A model generated the notes under the pieces. That model was given only the letters and a program-made list of their open reading frames with translations, was not told the DNA's origin and did no database searches. Shown here piece after piece: positions 27,225 to 37,240 of a stretch of 64,000 nucleotides of DNA (position 1 is the stretch's first letter; every line of letters starts with the position of its first letter). A program made the position numbers and the translations under genes. Where the stretch lies: NCBI RefSeq assembly GCF_034087045.1, contig NZ_CP139247.1, positions 7,962,001 to 8,026,000 on the forward strand, written 5' to 3'. This stretch comes from Chitinophaga sancti (GTDB lineage Bacteria > Bacteroidota > Bacteroidia > Chitinophagales > Chitinophagaceae).

Positions 27225-29941
27225 TATTTATACAATTGGTTGAATAGTAACTTAAAGGTGCTATGTGATTGCCCACGGAAAGTGATCTCCGGACCAAAAG
27301 CATACAATTTTCCACTACCTACAGGTGCTACGAATGCAGCCACACCATCTTTCAGGTAACTCTGTCCCCATGCCCATCCACTGTGCAACGGAGTGGCAGT
27401 TGAATACCACATCAGCTTCTTTACATCACCACTGATGTTGAACACAGGACTACGATCAAAATACACATCTGTCTTTGCATGCATACCTGCATTTTCAGCA
27501 GCCGTCGTATCTACATCTGCAATCAATAAGCTACCCGGTATGTATAGTTTACTACCAGTTAATGTCTTATTTGTTTTAGGATCGATGAGTGCATTTTTCA
27601 CTGGCAGTTTTAAATGATAGGCCAGATTCGTGCTGGTACCAATCGTAACAATATTACCACCCGCTTCCAGGAATTTCTTCAACTGGGGAACAGAAGTATC
27701 AGCAGTAATACGACCTAACCATGGTTTGAATTCAGCAGACAACTCTTCTGGCTTAGGCAACTTACCAAACCAGTAACTATCTCTCTTTGGTTTGCCTGTA
27801 TCAGGAATAGCGCCGGTGGCAAATAAGATGATGTCATATTTTTTACGCAGGTCTCCTTTATCAATTTCCTGTGAATAAATCATGGTACACTTATAATGAT
27901 ATTGCTCCATCAGCCATTGCATCCAACCGGCAGGAATAGAGCCTCCATAAGTATTCCAGATGGCAATCCGTGCAGGTGCTACAGCCTTTAATCCCGTAGG
28001 TGCTACATCAGCAGCAGTAACTATTATACCCAATTCGGTAGTTGCTTTTGTTAATATCTCTGTAGATTTTGAAGATACAGGTACGTAGAAAATACCTGAA
28101 GATATTCGGGATACTTTTACACCGGCATTCAGCAGATCATTCACGGCAATGAATACATTATTACCGGATGGGTTCAGGTAATATCCTTTCTTCGTAGCAG
28201 GTAATGTCTTTGATGCCGGTGATTCTATCTGCCCATAAGGTAATTGTGCCAATGGCGCATTTATTCCATCCAGTATCCGATCGAATTTCACCCCCATCTG
28301 AAAAGCCAGTGTCCAACCCGCCGCATCGTAAGGTCTGATAGGAGGACCTCCCGGATACTGAAAATCATTCGGGTGATCCTGTGGTTCAAACATATCCAAT
28401 ACATGCGGACGAAACGCCTGTGCTGCTTTTACTACATAAGAACCCGCTGGATATTGCTTCCCTCCTATAGTAAAACCTGCAGTTGCTTTGTGAATAGTCA
28501 CACCTGCACGACTCAGTGCATTGATGAACTTTACCGCTGTTGGAAAATCTTCCTGGTCTGCAGGAATGATATAAGCCCTCGCATCCCTGTAAATGGGATT
28601 TTTAAAATAAGCAGCAAAGAAGTTATTCTTTATGGTATCTTCTTTTCCAAGTGAAAGGTCTCCACCACCTTCTTCTTTTTTATTGGTGTCTTTTTTAGTG
28701 GTGTCTTTTTTAGATGCCGCCAGCTTAATACTATCTACCAGGCGTGGATAGAATGTCCAGTGATCCTCATTCCCCCTGTCAATCGCATTCTTACCCATAT
28801 GATAGATGTTGTACAGCAGCGTACTTCTATATTTCGCAGCATAATCCAATACCGCATAGTTCAGCGAAACGGAATAATCTATTGACTGCCGGAAATGCCA
28901 TTCCTGTGGCACAACCGGGTTGGGTGTTGCACCATTTGGAATCAACCTGTCCGGCGCCAGTGGCACAGTCTCAGGTGTAGGCCCACCAATGATCTCCGTC
29001 AGCAAACCCACCATGTTATGGAAGTAGGGCGCTGTACGCAAACCACCATTCCACCAGGTGGAAAACTGAGATCCACCACGTTGTGTATACCCCGGTTTAT
29101 TCTCTACATTCAAACGGTTATTCATAGCCGCACCCACTGCATCAATACTTGTTACAATGAGCGGATCAAATACATAATTGAAAGGATCACGATACGGAGG
29201 TCCTGCCAGTACAGAACCTGCAGGTCCACGCTGGTGATGGTTGTACATAATCTGCGGTATCCATTCTACGAACAGTTGTCTGCTGATGTTCTGGCTCTCT
29301 TTCATATTCATCATATAAAAGTCGCGGTTGTTATCATGGCCTACATACTTCTCATACAATCTTGGAATGTTCATGGCCCGCTTCTTTGGATCTTCCGTAC
29401 GCATATACCAGTTAGCTACCAGTTCCTGTCCATCAGGATTGGCGTGCGTAAAGAGGATGATCACATTTTGCAGGATGTTCATCGTTTCCTCATCTGTACG
29501 CGACACTAACTGGTACATACTTTCTATGAGCTGATGAGAACCGACTACTTCCGTTGCATGTAAACCACCATCTATCCATACCACCGCTTTACCGGTTGCA
29601 GCCAGTGCTTTTGCCTGGTCATCGGTGAGACCTTCGGCATGTGCCAGTTGCTGGGAAATGGTTTTGTACTTTTCCAGTTGCTGGATGTTTTCAGGTGCAG
29701 AGACGATGAGCATGTACTGGTGCCGGCCTTCTTCTGTAAGACCAATATCTACCAGTTTCGTTCTGTTGCTGGCTGATAGTTTTTTGAAATAAGCTTCCGT
29801 TTGTGTGTAGTTAGCCAGTTGGTAATCATCTCCGATATTGAATCCAAAATGTTCTTTCGGAGAAGGGATTTGCTGTTGTGCCCATGCTGTGGTCGTAGAG
29901 AGCGTGAGCACCATCAGCATGCCGTAGAATGTTCTAGTCAT
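27224..29941 (-). CDS. Secreted M14-family zinc carboxypeptidase with C-terminal amidotransferase-like domain (paralogue a)
   Basis: This paralogue of the gene at 23058 shares nearly the whole layout: a signal peptide ending AWAQQ, NIGDDYQLANYTQTEAYF, the zinc motif LHATEVVG, HDNNRDF, YNHHQRGP and the catalytic-Glu region LLTEIIGGPTPE. It has the same C-terminal IAIWNTYGGSIPAGW domain. It differs most in a Lys/Asp/Glu-rich insert near residue 405 (KKDTTKKDTNKKEEGGG). It is 905 residues. The stop overlaps the start of the next M20 gene, suggesting translational coupling. The two paralogues probably split peptide substrates by specificity. Confidence 0.9.
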   Translation of the reverse strand: MTRTFYGMLMVLTLSTTTAWAQQQIPSPKEHFGFNIGDDYQLANYTQTEAYFKKLSASNRTKLVDIGLTEEGRHQYMLIVSAPENIQQLEKYKTISQQLAHAEGLTDDQAKALAATGKAVVWIDGGLHATEVVGSHQLIESMYQLVSRTDEETMNILQNVIILFTHANPDGQELVANWYMRTEDPKKRAMNIPRLYEKYVGHDNNRDFYMMNMKESQNISRQLFVEWIPQIMYNHHQRGPAGSVLAGPPYRDPFNYVFDPLIVTSIDAVGAAMNNRLNVENKPGYTQRGGSQFSTWWNGGLRTAPYFHNMVGLLTEIIGGPTPETVPLAPDRLIPNGATPNPVVPQEWHFRQSIDYSVSLNYAVLDYAAKYRSTLLYNIYHMGKNAIDRGNEDHWTFYPRLVDSIKLAASKKDTTKKDTNKKEEGGGDLSLGKEDTIKNNFFAAYFKNPIYRDARAYIIPADQEDFPTAVKFINALSRAGVTIHKATAGFTIGGKQYPAGSYVVKAAQAFRPHVLDMFEPQDHPNDFQYPGGPPIRPYDAAGWTLAFQMGVKFDRILDGINAPLAQLPYGQIESPASKTLPATKKGYYLNPSGNNVFIAVNDLLNAGVKVSRISSGIFYVPVSSKSTEILTKATTELGIIVTAADVAPTGLKAVAPARIAIWNTYGGSIPAGWMQWLMEQYHYKCTMIYSQEIDKGDLRKKYDIILFATGAIPDTGKPKRDSYWFGKLPKPEELSAEFKPWLGRITADTSVPQLKKFLEAGGNIVTIGTSTNLAYHLKLPVKNALIDPKTNKTLTGSKLYIPGSLLIADVDTTAAENAGMHAKTDVYFDRSPVFNISGDVKKLMWYSTATPLHSGWAWGQSYLKDGVAAFVAPVGSGKLYAFGPEITFRGQSHSTFKLLFNQLYK

Positions 29942-29950
29942 AAGCCTTTG

Positions 29951-31246
29951 TTATTTTGCTATACCGGCTTCCGCCAATAAGATCAATAGTGCCTGCTGGA
30001 TGCCCTTATATCCGTTATCATTCACCCACCATTCAGAGAGTGCATGTGCATTGCCACCTACACCACCGGAACCAATGGTAATAGCGGGTACGCCTTTGGA
30101 TATAGGAATATTGGAATTGGTGGAACCTACCCTCAGTGAAGGAGTGCCTCCCATATAAGTTACGACGGCCATCATATGCTGTATCAATAGCTGTGTAGTA
30201 TCACCCACACCTGATGGACGATCGCCGATCAGTTTCATATCGACGGTGAGATCGGCACCTGATTTCTTCATTTTATTCTCTTCTGCCAGTGCGCGGGCGA
30301 CGGCTGCATGCAATAATTTATCACAGTTTTCCACACGCTCCGGGCTCTCTGATCGCATGTCCACCTCCATCCATGATTCAAATGGAATAGAGTTCACCGA
30401 TGTACCACCACCTATCACGCCCACATTGTAAGTAAGTCGTAAACCCGGTGCCTGTGTAAGTGAATCAGCAGCTACACACCAGTAGGCAATGGCACGACCC
30501 AGTGCATTGTGTGGGTTTCCCAAGCCAAAGGAACCGGAGGAATGACCACCCGGACCTTTGAAGGTAACACGATAACGGTGTGAACCTAAACCTCTGTGTG
30601 TAATGGTTTCGCTATTCCAGCCATCTATGGCGATGTAACTATCTATCTTTCCGGGACCTTTGCCGCCGAACAGGTTCTTTACACCTCTCAGATCACCCTG
30701 ACCTTCTTCACCTACAGTGCCGATGAATAGCACATTGGCACTGGTTTCAATACCCGTCTTTTCCATAGCGGTCAACACTGTCAGTACAACGGACAATGCC
30801 CTTGTATCATCAGCAATACCCGGTGCTGCCAGCGTATCGCCTCTATGTTTGACTTTAGTATCAGTGCCTTCAGGGAATACGGTATCCATATGGCCTTCGA
30901 GTACCACTGTCTTCTTACCATCTTTGCCTTTTCGCAATGCAATTACATTCCCCACATGATCTGTCCATACACTATCCGCACCCGCTGCTTTCAGCATAGC
31001 CGCATATTGCTTTGCCCTCACCTCCTCCTGGTAGGGAGGTGCAGGTATTTCTGTCAGTAAAATGTGATTAGCCGCCGTCTGTGGTTCCATCTCCACAATC
31101 GTCTGAAAGGCTTTTTTCACCGATGGTTTCTCTGCAAGCGATTTGATTTCGGTTACGTATTTCTTATCTGCCACTCCTTTGCGGTCCTGTGCATACATGG
31201 TCATCACCGTATGCAACAGTGCAGCCGTCAATATTATTTTTCTCAT
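29951..31246 (-). CDS. Secreted M20-family metallopeptidase, peptidase T-like
   Basis: The protein is a di-metal aminopeptidase or dipeptidase type. A signal peptide ends near residue 20 (TMYAQ). The first metal ligands are H119 and D121 in LEGHMDTVFPEGTD, the bridging Asp lies in GIADDTRALS (146-147), the catalytic Glu pair is at E180-E181 (TVGEEGQGD), and a late His is in GGNAHALSEWW. All are intact. It follows the lipoprotein gene after three bases and precedes an M14 gene after nine bases. It is clearly a different M20 branch from the AbgB-like gene in the same operon. Confidence 0.9.
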   Translation of the reverse strand: MRKIILTAALLHTVMTMYAQDRKGVADKKYVTEIKSLAEKPSVKKAFQTIVEMEPQTAANHILLTEIPAPPYQEEVRAKQYAAMLKAAGADSVWTDHVGNVIALRKGKDGKKTVVLEGHMDTVFPEGTDTKVKHRGDTLAAPGIADDTRALSVVLTVLTAMEKTGIETSANVLFIGTVGEEGQGDLRGVKNLFGGKGPGKIDSYIAIDGWNSETITHRGLGSHRYRVTFKGPGGHSSGSFGLGNPHNALGRAIAYWCVAADSLTQAPGLRLTYNVGVIGGGTSVNSIPFESWMEVDMRSESPERVENCDKLLHAAVARALAEENKMKKSGADLTVDMKLIGDRPSGVGDTTQLLIQHMMAVVTYMGGTPSLRVGSTNSNIPISKGVPAITIGSGGVGGNAHALSEWWVNDNGYKGIQQALLILLAEAGIAK

Positions 31247-31249
31247 TTC

Positions 31250-31867
31250 TTACTGGTTTTTAAATCTTACTCCAACCCGACAGTCACCCGGTTCGCCACG
31301 GGATTCATCACAGATATTATTATAGAAGGTCACAACCCTCCTGCCATCGGACAGGTTTACAATGAATTTGAAAAGAAAATAATCGTTGACAGCCACTGCA
31401 CTAAGGTCAACATTATTTAGTGCAGCTAATTCCGCTGCTGTGAAGTTAAAAGTTTTTGGGAATTCTATAACAGTTTCGTACAAATGGTCATTCGTCCCTA
31501 CTATACTGGGCAGCGGAAACTGTGCTATATTGGTATATTGGTTACCCGGCGAAGAGATCACCAAAGGATAAGCGGGCACACTGCTCTCTGCTTTGTTGTA
31601 ACTGTTGTATACTTCAATTGAAGTGACCGTTACCTTATTGAACCCTGCCCATTCCAATGTAAATGAAAACTGCTGCGATGCCAGGTTAACATCCTTCTTG
31701 TTGAAGAAAACGACCTTCCCTGCCTGACGGGTTGGCAATGCTGATTTAGTGGTATCTATGGTTACAATCGGCACCCCGGTATATTGATAATCTTCCCACT
31801 CATAGTGTGCTTTCTTACAGGCACCCACACAGATCATTAGTATTGAAAGAATGAATATTGGCTTCAT
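31250..31867 (-). CDS. Lipoprotein of unknown function next to SusD
   Basis: This is a 205-residue lipoprotein with the signal MKPIFILSILMICVGAC and Lys-Lys after the lipobox cysteine. The mature part is beta-rich (FSFTLEWAGFNKVTVTSIEVYNSY), has two late cysteines (ICDESRGEPGDC), and shows no enzyme motif. Position between SusD and the peptidases suggests a surface-exposed binding lipoprotein that helps SusC/SusD capture the substrate. I do not recognise a named family. The gap to the next gene is three bases. Confidence 0.75.
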   Translation of the reverse strand: MKPIFILSILMICVGACKKAHYEWEDYQYTGVPIVTIDTTKSALPTRQAGKVVFFNKKDVNLASQQFSFTLEWAGFNKVTVTSIEVYNSYNKAESSVPAYPLVISSPGNQYTNIAQFPLPSIVGTNDHLYETVIEFPKTFNFTAAELAALNNVDLSAVAVNDYFLFKFIVNLSDGRRVVTFYNNICDESRGEPGDCRVGVRFKNQ

Positions 31868-31893
31868 AAATAATAATTTGGTTGATAAGTATC

Positions 31894-33477
31894 TTATTTA
31901 TCCCAGAACACCGGCGTAAATTGCTGCGCTACCTGCAGACTGCTCACATCATCCCCCAGGCTGGTGTTAGCACTCAACTCTGTCTGTGAATAATACAGCC
32001 GCAGCGGGAAAGTATTGAGTGGCGACAATGGCGTGCGCAATACAGGTAATGCTGTTCTACGGTAATCATTATATGTCTCCATACCATTGCCATAAGTCGC
32101 TATGTATTTTTGTGTCATCACCAGCGATAACTTACCCGCATCATCCGCTGCATCATAGGCAGCTAATTGCTTGTTCACATAACCTGTGATGGTGGCGGTT
32201 GACATGGTCACACCTCCTCTTGTAGAACTGAAGGTGCTTACACTATTCAGATTTGCCGTGATACCATCTGCAAAATTCTGACGGGCATCCTCACCTGTAC
32301 CCAGCGTGAGCGAAGCTTCTGCACGGATAAATTTCACCATCGCATTTGTTATCAATGGTATGATACCTGATCCTGTACCATCTGTAGAAGCCACCACTTT
32401 TACACTACCTGTAGCATCGGTATTGGTCAGGTATACATTCGTTGATGGAAGATTATTGATAGGAGTCGCATCGTACAAACCACCAGCCGGATAGATCCCA
32501 AATGTAGAACGACGATTCAGATCCGCAGGTGCAGCTGTACCATCACCCGGATTACGCCCGTAATACCCATTGCTGTTGGTAGAGTTATTCAACCCAGCTG
32601 TAGCATTCTGTCTGAAGATAAAATAACGTAACCTTGGATCATCGTTATTAAACAGCAGGTCAATAAACGCCTGGTTCATGTAGAACGTTTTGCTGGATTG
32701 ATATTCTGAACGATGCCATGGATGCCTGTTGTTCGGGTTCTGCAAAGGACCGAACTTAAAAGTATAATCCAGGGTATTGCTATTGATCAAAGTAGAATCT
32801 GTCACCAATGCCTTGATAGCAGTGGCAGAACGGGTAGCATCCACCAACCTGATCTGGTTGTACAACTTCAATTGCAGGGAGTGCGCCATCGCCAGCCAGG
32901 AAGTCTTTGTTCCACTGTACATCATATCTGCTGATGCAGGTACCAGTGTAGTAGTGGTTACTTTATTCGCATCGGCAATCGCATCCTGTATCAGCGTGAG
33001 TACGCTTTCATAAATATCGGCTCCCTTATCAAATGCAGGACTTACATTGGTTTGTCCATTCTCAGCTTCAGAGTAAGGAATATCTCCCCACATATCTACC
33101 ATCAGACTTACCAGATAAGCCTTTTCAAGCTTGGCTATAGCAACATATCCCCAGTCATTTTCCGCTGTACCACTAGTAATGATAGCTTCCAGATCATTCA
33201 GCGTCTGGCTATAAAAACCATTCCATGGCTCATCAAAACTGGTGCCCTGCTGCTGGTAACGACCCAGATCTGAAGAGAAGACAGTATGTTGTATAAAGGT
33301 TTCCGTACCACTATTCAGCTCATACATGTTGGCAGCCATCGATACTTCGGTAGACGGCAGTAACAGGGAGCGCTGTGCAGTGGTCGGGTTATTCGGGTCT
33401 GTATTGATATCTACAAACTTCTTACAGGAACAAAGCCCTGCTATGAGAAAAGTATACAAAAGCGTTTTTGACTGCAT
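31894..33477 (-). CDS. SusD/RagB-like outer-membrane lipoprotein
   Basis: SusD-like proteins sit over a SusC channel and bind the nutrient before import. The signal ends LIAGLCSC and is followed by KKFVDINTDPNNPTTA, the N-terminal signature of the SusD-like subgroup with this opening. Helical TPR-like segments (YVAIAKLEKAYLVSLMVDMWGDIPYSEAENG) are typical. The length is normal. The start ATG at 33477 gives MQSKTLLYTF; an ATG two codons earlier is also possible. The SusC gene ends ten bases upstream. The peptidases downstream suggest peptides rather than glycans as ligand. Confidence 0.92.
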   Translation of the reverse strand: MQSKTLLYTFLIAGLCSCKKFVDINTDPNNPTTAQRSLLLPSTEVSMAANMYELNSGTETFIQHTVFSSDLGRYQQQGTSFDEPWNGFYSQTLNDLEAIITSGTAENDWGYVAIAKLEKAYLVSLMVDMWGDIPYSEAENGQTNVSPAFDKGADIYESVLTLIQDAIADANKVTTTTLVPASADMMYSGTKTSWLAMAHSLQLKLYNQIRLVDATRSATAIKALVTDSTLINSNTLDYTFKFGPLQNPNNRHPWHRSEYQSSKTFYMNQAFIDLLFNNDDPRLRYFIFRQNATAGLNNSTNSNGYYGRNPGDGTAAPADLNRRSTFGIYPAGGLYDATPINNLPSTNVYLTNTDATGSVKVVASTDGTGSGIIPLITNAMVKFIRAEASLTLGTGEDARQNFADGITANLNSVSTFSSTRGGVTMSTATITGYVNKQLAAYDAADDAGKLSLVMTQKYIATYGNGMETYNDYRRTALPVLRTPLSPLNTFPLRLYYSQTELSANTSLGDDVSSLQVAQQFTPVFWDK

Positions 33478-33487
33478 AATCATACAA

Positions 33488-36400
33488 TTAGAATGAGCAC
33501 CTTAAATTGACACCAAATCTTTTAGTAGTAGGAACTGAGAGGTTATCATACCCCTGTGAGTTACCTACACCCAAAGAACTTACCTCAGGATCGAAATTGC
33601 TGTACTTAGGGAAGTTAGGCGCATTGTACCACAGGTTACGACCTGTTACAGAAATGCTGGCAGAGCCAAAAGGTGTTTTACCCAGGAAGCTCTTAGGCAG
33701 TTCATATGCAAGCCCTATTTCTCTTAATCTGAACACCGTGGCATCGAAGATGGAACCTTCCATCACACCACCAGGCCCCATACCACCGTTAAAGAAGTGG
33801 TCTTCGTAAGACATGGCCACATTGTTTTTGATCTTATTCCCATTCTCATCCCGCAGGGCGGTGAGGGTATTTGCATCACCCAGTACCCCCGGCGACACAA
33901 GCTGAAATTCACGCTTCTCTGTATCTCTTGTCACACCACGCGACATCATCTGACCCACTGTATTGGAGTACATTTGTCCACCCTGTTTCCAGTCGAACTG
34001 AATATTCAGCGAGATGTTTTTAAAGCGGAAGGTGTTCGTAATCCCCACGATGAAATCAGGATTCGGATTACCAATAGCTTTCAGTGAACCAGATACCAAT
34101 GGTTTACCTGTACTTGGATCTATCAGTATATTGTTCTCATCATCACGTGCATAAGCTGTACCCTGTATCAAACCATATGGATTACCTACGATGTGTACAC
34201 TGCTGGTACCATTCGTACCACCATAACTGAACTTCTCATAACCACCCAGGTTTTTGATCATGTTTCTGTTACGGGTAAAGTTGGCATTGATATCCCAGTT
34301 GAAACCATTCTTCTTTTGAATCGGCGATGCATTGAAACCAATTTCCACGCCCTTATTAGTCGCCTCACCCAAATTGAGGATCTGCGTGGTGTAACCAGAA
34401 GAAGGCGCAGCCGTTACTTCAAAGATCTGTGAAGTACTGCGCTTGTTGTAGAATGTGAAATCAATACCGATGCGGTTATTGAAGAATTGTAACTCTGTAC
34501 CCACTTCCAGTTCTGTAATGAACTCTGGTTTCAGGTTCGCATTCGTAAGCAGGTTGGACTGCGTTACAATATTATAAGTACTACCACCAGCAGGTGTGAA
34601 TGGCAAACCTACATTCGAAGGGCTGGATGCGCCACCAAGGATGGCATTAATCTGGTAGAAAGCAGCCGTTTGATAAGGCGAGGCCTCGTTACCTACACGG
34701 GTATAACCTGCTCTTACCTTACCAAAGTTCAACACATCTTTGGGTACCTGAAAAGCTTCTGTAAACACAAGTGATCCATTCACACCACCATAAAAGTAAC
34801 TACGGTTGTTAGCAGGCAGCGTAGAAGAGATATCGTTTCGGCCTACAAGGTTCAGGGATAAATAATTCTTATAATCGAAGGTGATATCCGTGAAGAAGGC
34901 ATAATACCTTTGCTTCAGCAGGTTCCTGTTATTAGTAAGTTGTACACCTGTGATGGAACTGGTATTGTTAATATCATGCAGATCTGCCACAATGATGTTA
35001 TCGCCATAAAATGCTTTCCGGTCAGTAAAACGCTGGTTCACGTTATTACCCAAAATCGCACGAACAGATATATCGGACGTCACAGAATGAGTGGCTGTTA
35101 ATAATAAGGTATTATCCAGTTCCTGTCTGTAGATATTATCAGTAGTGATACTACCTGCGGAATAAGAAGATGAACCTTTCCCTCTCACGCTCATTCTCCG
35201 ATCAGTATATGCATTGAAACCGATTGTATTTTGAACGTTGAGCCAGGTGAACGGATCGAAACCAACAATCAGGTTACCATAGTACCTGTCTACATCACTG
35301 GTATTCGGGCTATGTTTTACAGACCAGTAAGGGTTATCGACACCTGTATAATCATACACATTACTACCATCAACAGGGTTTTCATAGGGATAGCGGGTGA
35401 GGTCATAACTTGTAGGCACATACATCAGTGTTGACATAATAGACCCTGTAAGACCACCTACTGGCGGGGTCTTCTGGCGGGTGGTCACATAGTTGATGGA
35501 ACCACTTGCATAGAATTTATTTTCAAGTTTGATATTACCACCAATATTCACAGAGGTACGTTTGATCTCATTTTCAGGCACCACACCTTTGTTATCAGTG
35601 TTAGAAAAACCGGCAGTAAAGTTGCCTCTTTCTGTACCTGATGAAATAGAGATTGCATTCTCAAATACATTCCCGGTACGGAAAAAGTTCTTCGCATTTT
35701 GTTTCGCATACGAACGGTAAGGCACCTGTATCGGTGTAGTACCATCTGCTTCATAAAACTCAGGAAACACGGCCGAAGTAAACTGTCTGGTCAGCTGATG
35801 TGGAATAGTAGAGCGGGTAGGCAACATGCTTTCCACACCTTCAAAAGGTTGTCCCCAGGAAGCATATACCCCCTGACGATAATCATTATTCGTACCCTGA
35901 CCATATTTAGTCTGATACGCTGGTAAACCAGCTACCTGTTCAAAAGAATAACCGGCATTATAAGTGATCTCTGTTCCTTTGCGTGTTTTCTTCTTACCTG
36001 CTTTTGTAGTAATGATGATCGCACCATTCGCAGCTCTCGAACCATACAACGCCGCAGCAGCAGCACCTTTCAGTACCGTCATACTCTGTATATTATTCGG
36101 ATCCAGGTCAAAGGCGCGGTTGGTGACACCAACACCACCTACGGTAGATGCGCCTACACTTGCAAACGTACTGTTATCAAAAGGCACCCCATCTACTACA
36201 AAGAGTGGCTGGTTATTTCCATTCAGCGAAGAGTTGCCACGAATAGTGATATTGGTACCACCACCCGCTACACCACCTGCTGATTGAATATTCACCCCTG
36301 CTACTTTCCCTTGCAGGGCACGCACCGGATCAGGTTCTGATTTCTGAGCTAACTTATCTGAAGAGACAGTACTTACTGAATACCCCAGACTATTCTTCTG

Positions 36401-37030
36401 ACGGGCGATACCGGCTGCGGTTACCACTACATCATGCAGTTGTTTCACCGCTGCTTTCAGTTGAATTGTACTGGCATCTCCCACTGGTATTTCCATCACA
36501 TGATACCCAATAGCAGTCACTACCAGTATGGCGCCTGATTTTACTTTCAGTGTGAAGGAGCCATCACCGCCGGAAGTAACACCGTTGCTGGTTCCTTTTT
36601 CCACAATGGTAGTACCAGGAAAAGGTTCACCGTTTTCACTCAACACCTTTCCCCTGATGACGGTATCCGTTGCTATTATTGGAGCTGCGGTAATAACATT
36701 TTGTTCACTGCGATCTTTTAAAATAATAAACCCGTCATTCACCACATATTTAATATCCAGCTGTCCCAATACCTTATTGAGTACGCTCCCCAATTCCTCA
36801 TTCTTTGCCCGGGCACTCACTTTCGTGTCCATGGCAATGTGATTGGAGCTGTATACGAATTTTACATCAGCTTTGTTTTTGATCTGGCTGAGCACATTGC
36901 GCAGACTTACATCATCCGCCTGCAGCGAGATCTTTCTGTTTAGAATACTCTGGGCATAGACCATCTTCCCGCAGAGACAGACGAGCAGCGTCATCCGCAG
37001 GCCTCTGGTGATAAAAGCTTTTACACTCAT
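33488..37030 (-). CDS. SusC/RagA-type TonB-dependent transporter with STN signalling domain
   Basis: This is a 1180-residue outer-membrane importer. A signal peptide is followed by an STN domain (about 33-105, ISLQADDVSLRNVLSQIKNKADVKFVY) and a carboxypeptidase-D-like regulatory domain (about 125-200, VIRGKVLSENGEPFPGTTI). Next come the plug (VRALQGKVAGVNIQSAGGVAGG; VLKGAAAAALYGSRAANGAI) and a beta barrel ending in aromatic residue F. The STN domain marks a receptor that signals to an anti-sigma factor, matching the FecR and ECF sigma genes upstream. SusD follows ten bases later. Together they form the import complex of the locus. Confidence 0.95.
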   Translation of the reverse strand: MSVKAFITRGLRMTLLVCLCGKMVYAQSILNRKISLQADDVSLRNVLSQIKNKADVKFVYSSNHIAMDTKVSARAKNEELGSVLNKVLGQLDIKYVVNDGFIILKDRSEQNVITAAPIIATDTVIRGKVLSENGEPFPGTTIVEKGTSNGVTSGGDGSFTLKVKSGAILVVTAIGYHVMEIPVGDASTIQLKAAVKQLHDVVVTAAGIARQKNSLGYSVSTVSSDKLAQKSEPDPVRALQGKVAGVNIQSAGGVAGGGTNITIRGNSSLNGNNQPLFVVDGVPFDNSTFASVGASTVGGVGVTNRAFDLDPNNIQSMTVLKGAAAAALYGSRAANGAIIITTKAGKKKTRKGTEITYNAGYSFEQVAGLPAYQTKYGQGTNNDYRQGVYASWGQPFEGVESMLPTRSTIPHQLTRQFTSAVFPEFYEADGTTPIQVPYRSYAKQNAKNFFRTGNVFENAISISSGTERGNFTAGFSNTDNKGVVPENEIKRTSVNIGGNIKLENKFYASGSINYVTTRQKTPPVGGLTGSIMSTLMYVPTSYDLTRYPYENPVDGSNVYDYTGVDNPYWSVKHSPNTSDVDRYYGNLIVGFDPFTWLNVQNTIGFNAYTDRRMSVRGKGSSSYSAGSITTDNIYRQELDNTLLLTATHSVTSDISVRAILGNNVNQRFTDRKAFYGDNIIVADLHDINNTSSITGVQLTNNRNLLKQRYYAFFTDITFDYKNYLSLNLVGRNDISSTLPANNRSYFYGGVNGSLVFTEAFQVPKDVLNFGKVRAGYTRVGNEASPYQTAAFYQINAILGGASSPSNVGLPFTPAGGSTYNIVTQSNLLTNANLKPEFITELEVGTELQFFNNRIGIDFTFYNKRSTSQIFEVTAAPSSGYTTQILNLGEATNKGVEIGFNASPIQKKNGFNWDINANFTRNRNMIKNLGGYEKFSYGGTNGTSSVHIVGNPYGLIQGTAYARDDENNILIDPSTGKPLVSGSLKAIGNPNPDFIVGITNTFRFKNISLNIQFDWKQGGQMYSNTVGQMMSRGVTRDTEKREFQLVSPGVLGDANTLTALRDENGNKIKNNVAMSYEDHFFNGGMGPGGVMEGSIFDATVFRLREIGLAYELPKSFLGKTPFGSASISVTGRNLWYNAPNFPKYSNFDPEVSSLGVGNSQGYDNLSVPTTKRFGVNLRCSF

Positions 37031-37240
37031 AGACGAATTACTTTGTAGATTTCTGGTTGATTAAGGCAAAGCATTCCCTGACCACGATTGCGCGTAGTGC
37101 ATGCAGGGGCATCATTTTTTAAAACAGGGATTACATCCTGTACTGTTGAAGTTGAAGTTGTAGTATTAGTGAAGCTACTGTCATAGGCAATTGATTTTTT
37201 GTGTGATACTTCCTGATTCCGGTTGATAGTTCATGACGAC
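37031..37240. other. Gap between fecR and the SusC gene
   Basis: This is a 210-base region with no ORF of note and no primary-sigma promoter match. It likely holds the promoter read by the ECF sigma factor of this locus, which cannot be recognised from a single copy. Confidence 0.4.

Noticed and set aside
28895..29509. 204-codon plus-strand ORF opposite the M14 gene
   Set aside because: It is antisense to a clear peptidase gene, is rich in Cys, Arg and His as expected for a shadow, and shows no family likeness.
23058..29941. Recent mobile-element duplication of the M14 genes
   Set aside because: I found no transposase, terminal inverted repeats or target duplications, and the paralogues have diverged throughout.
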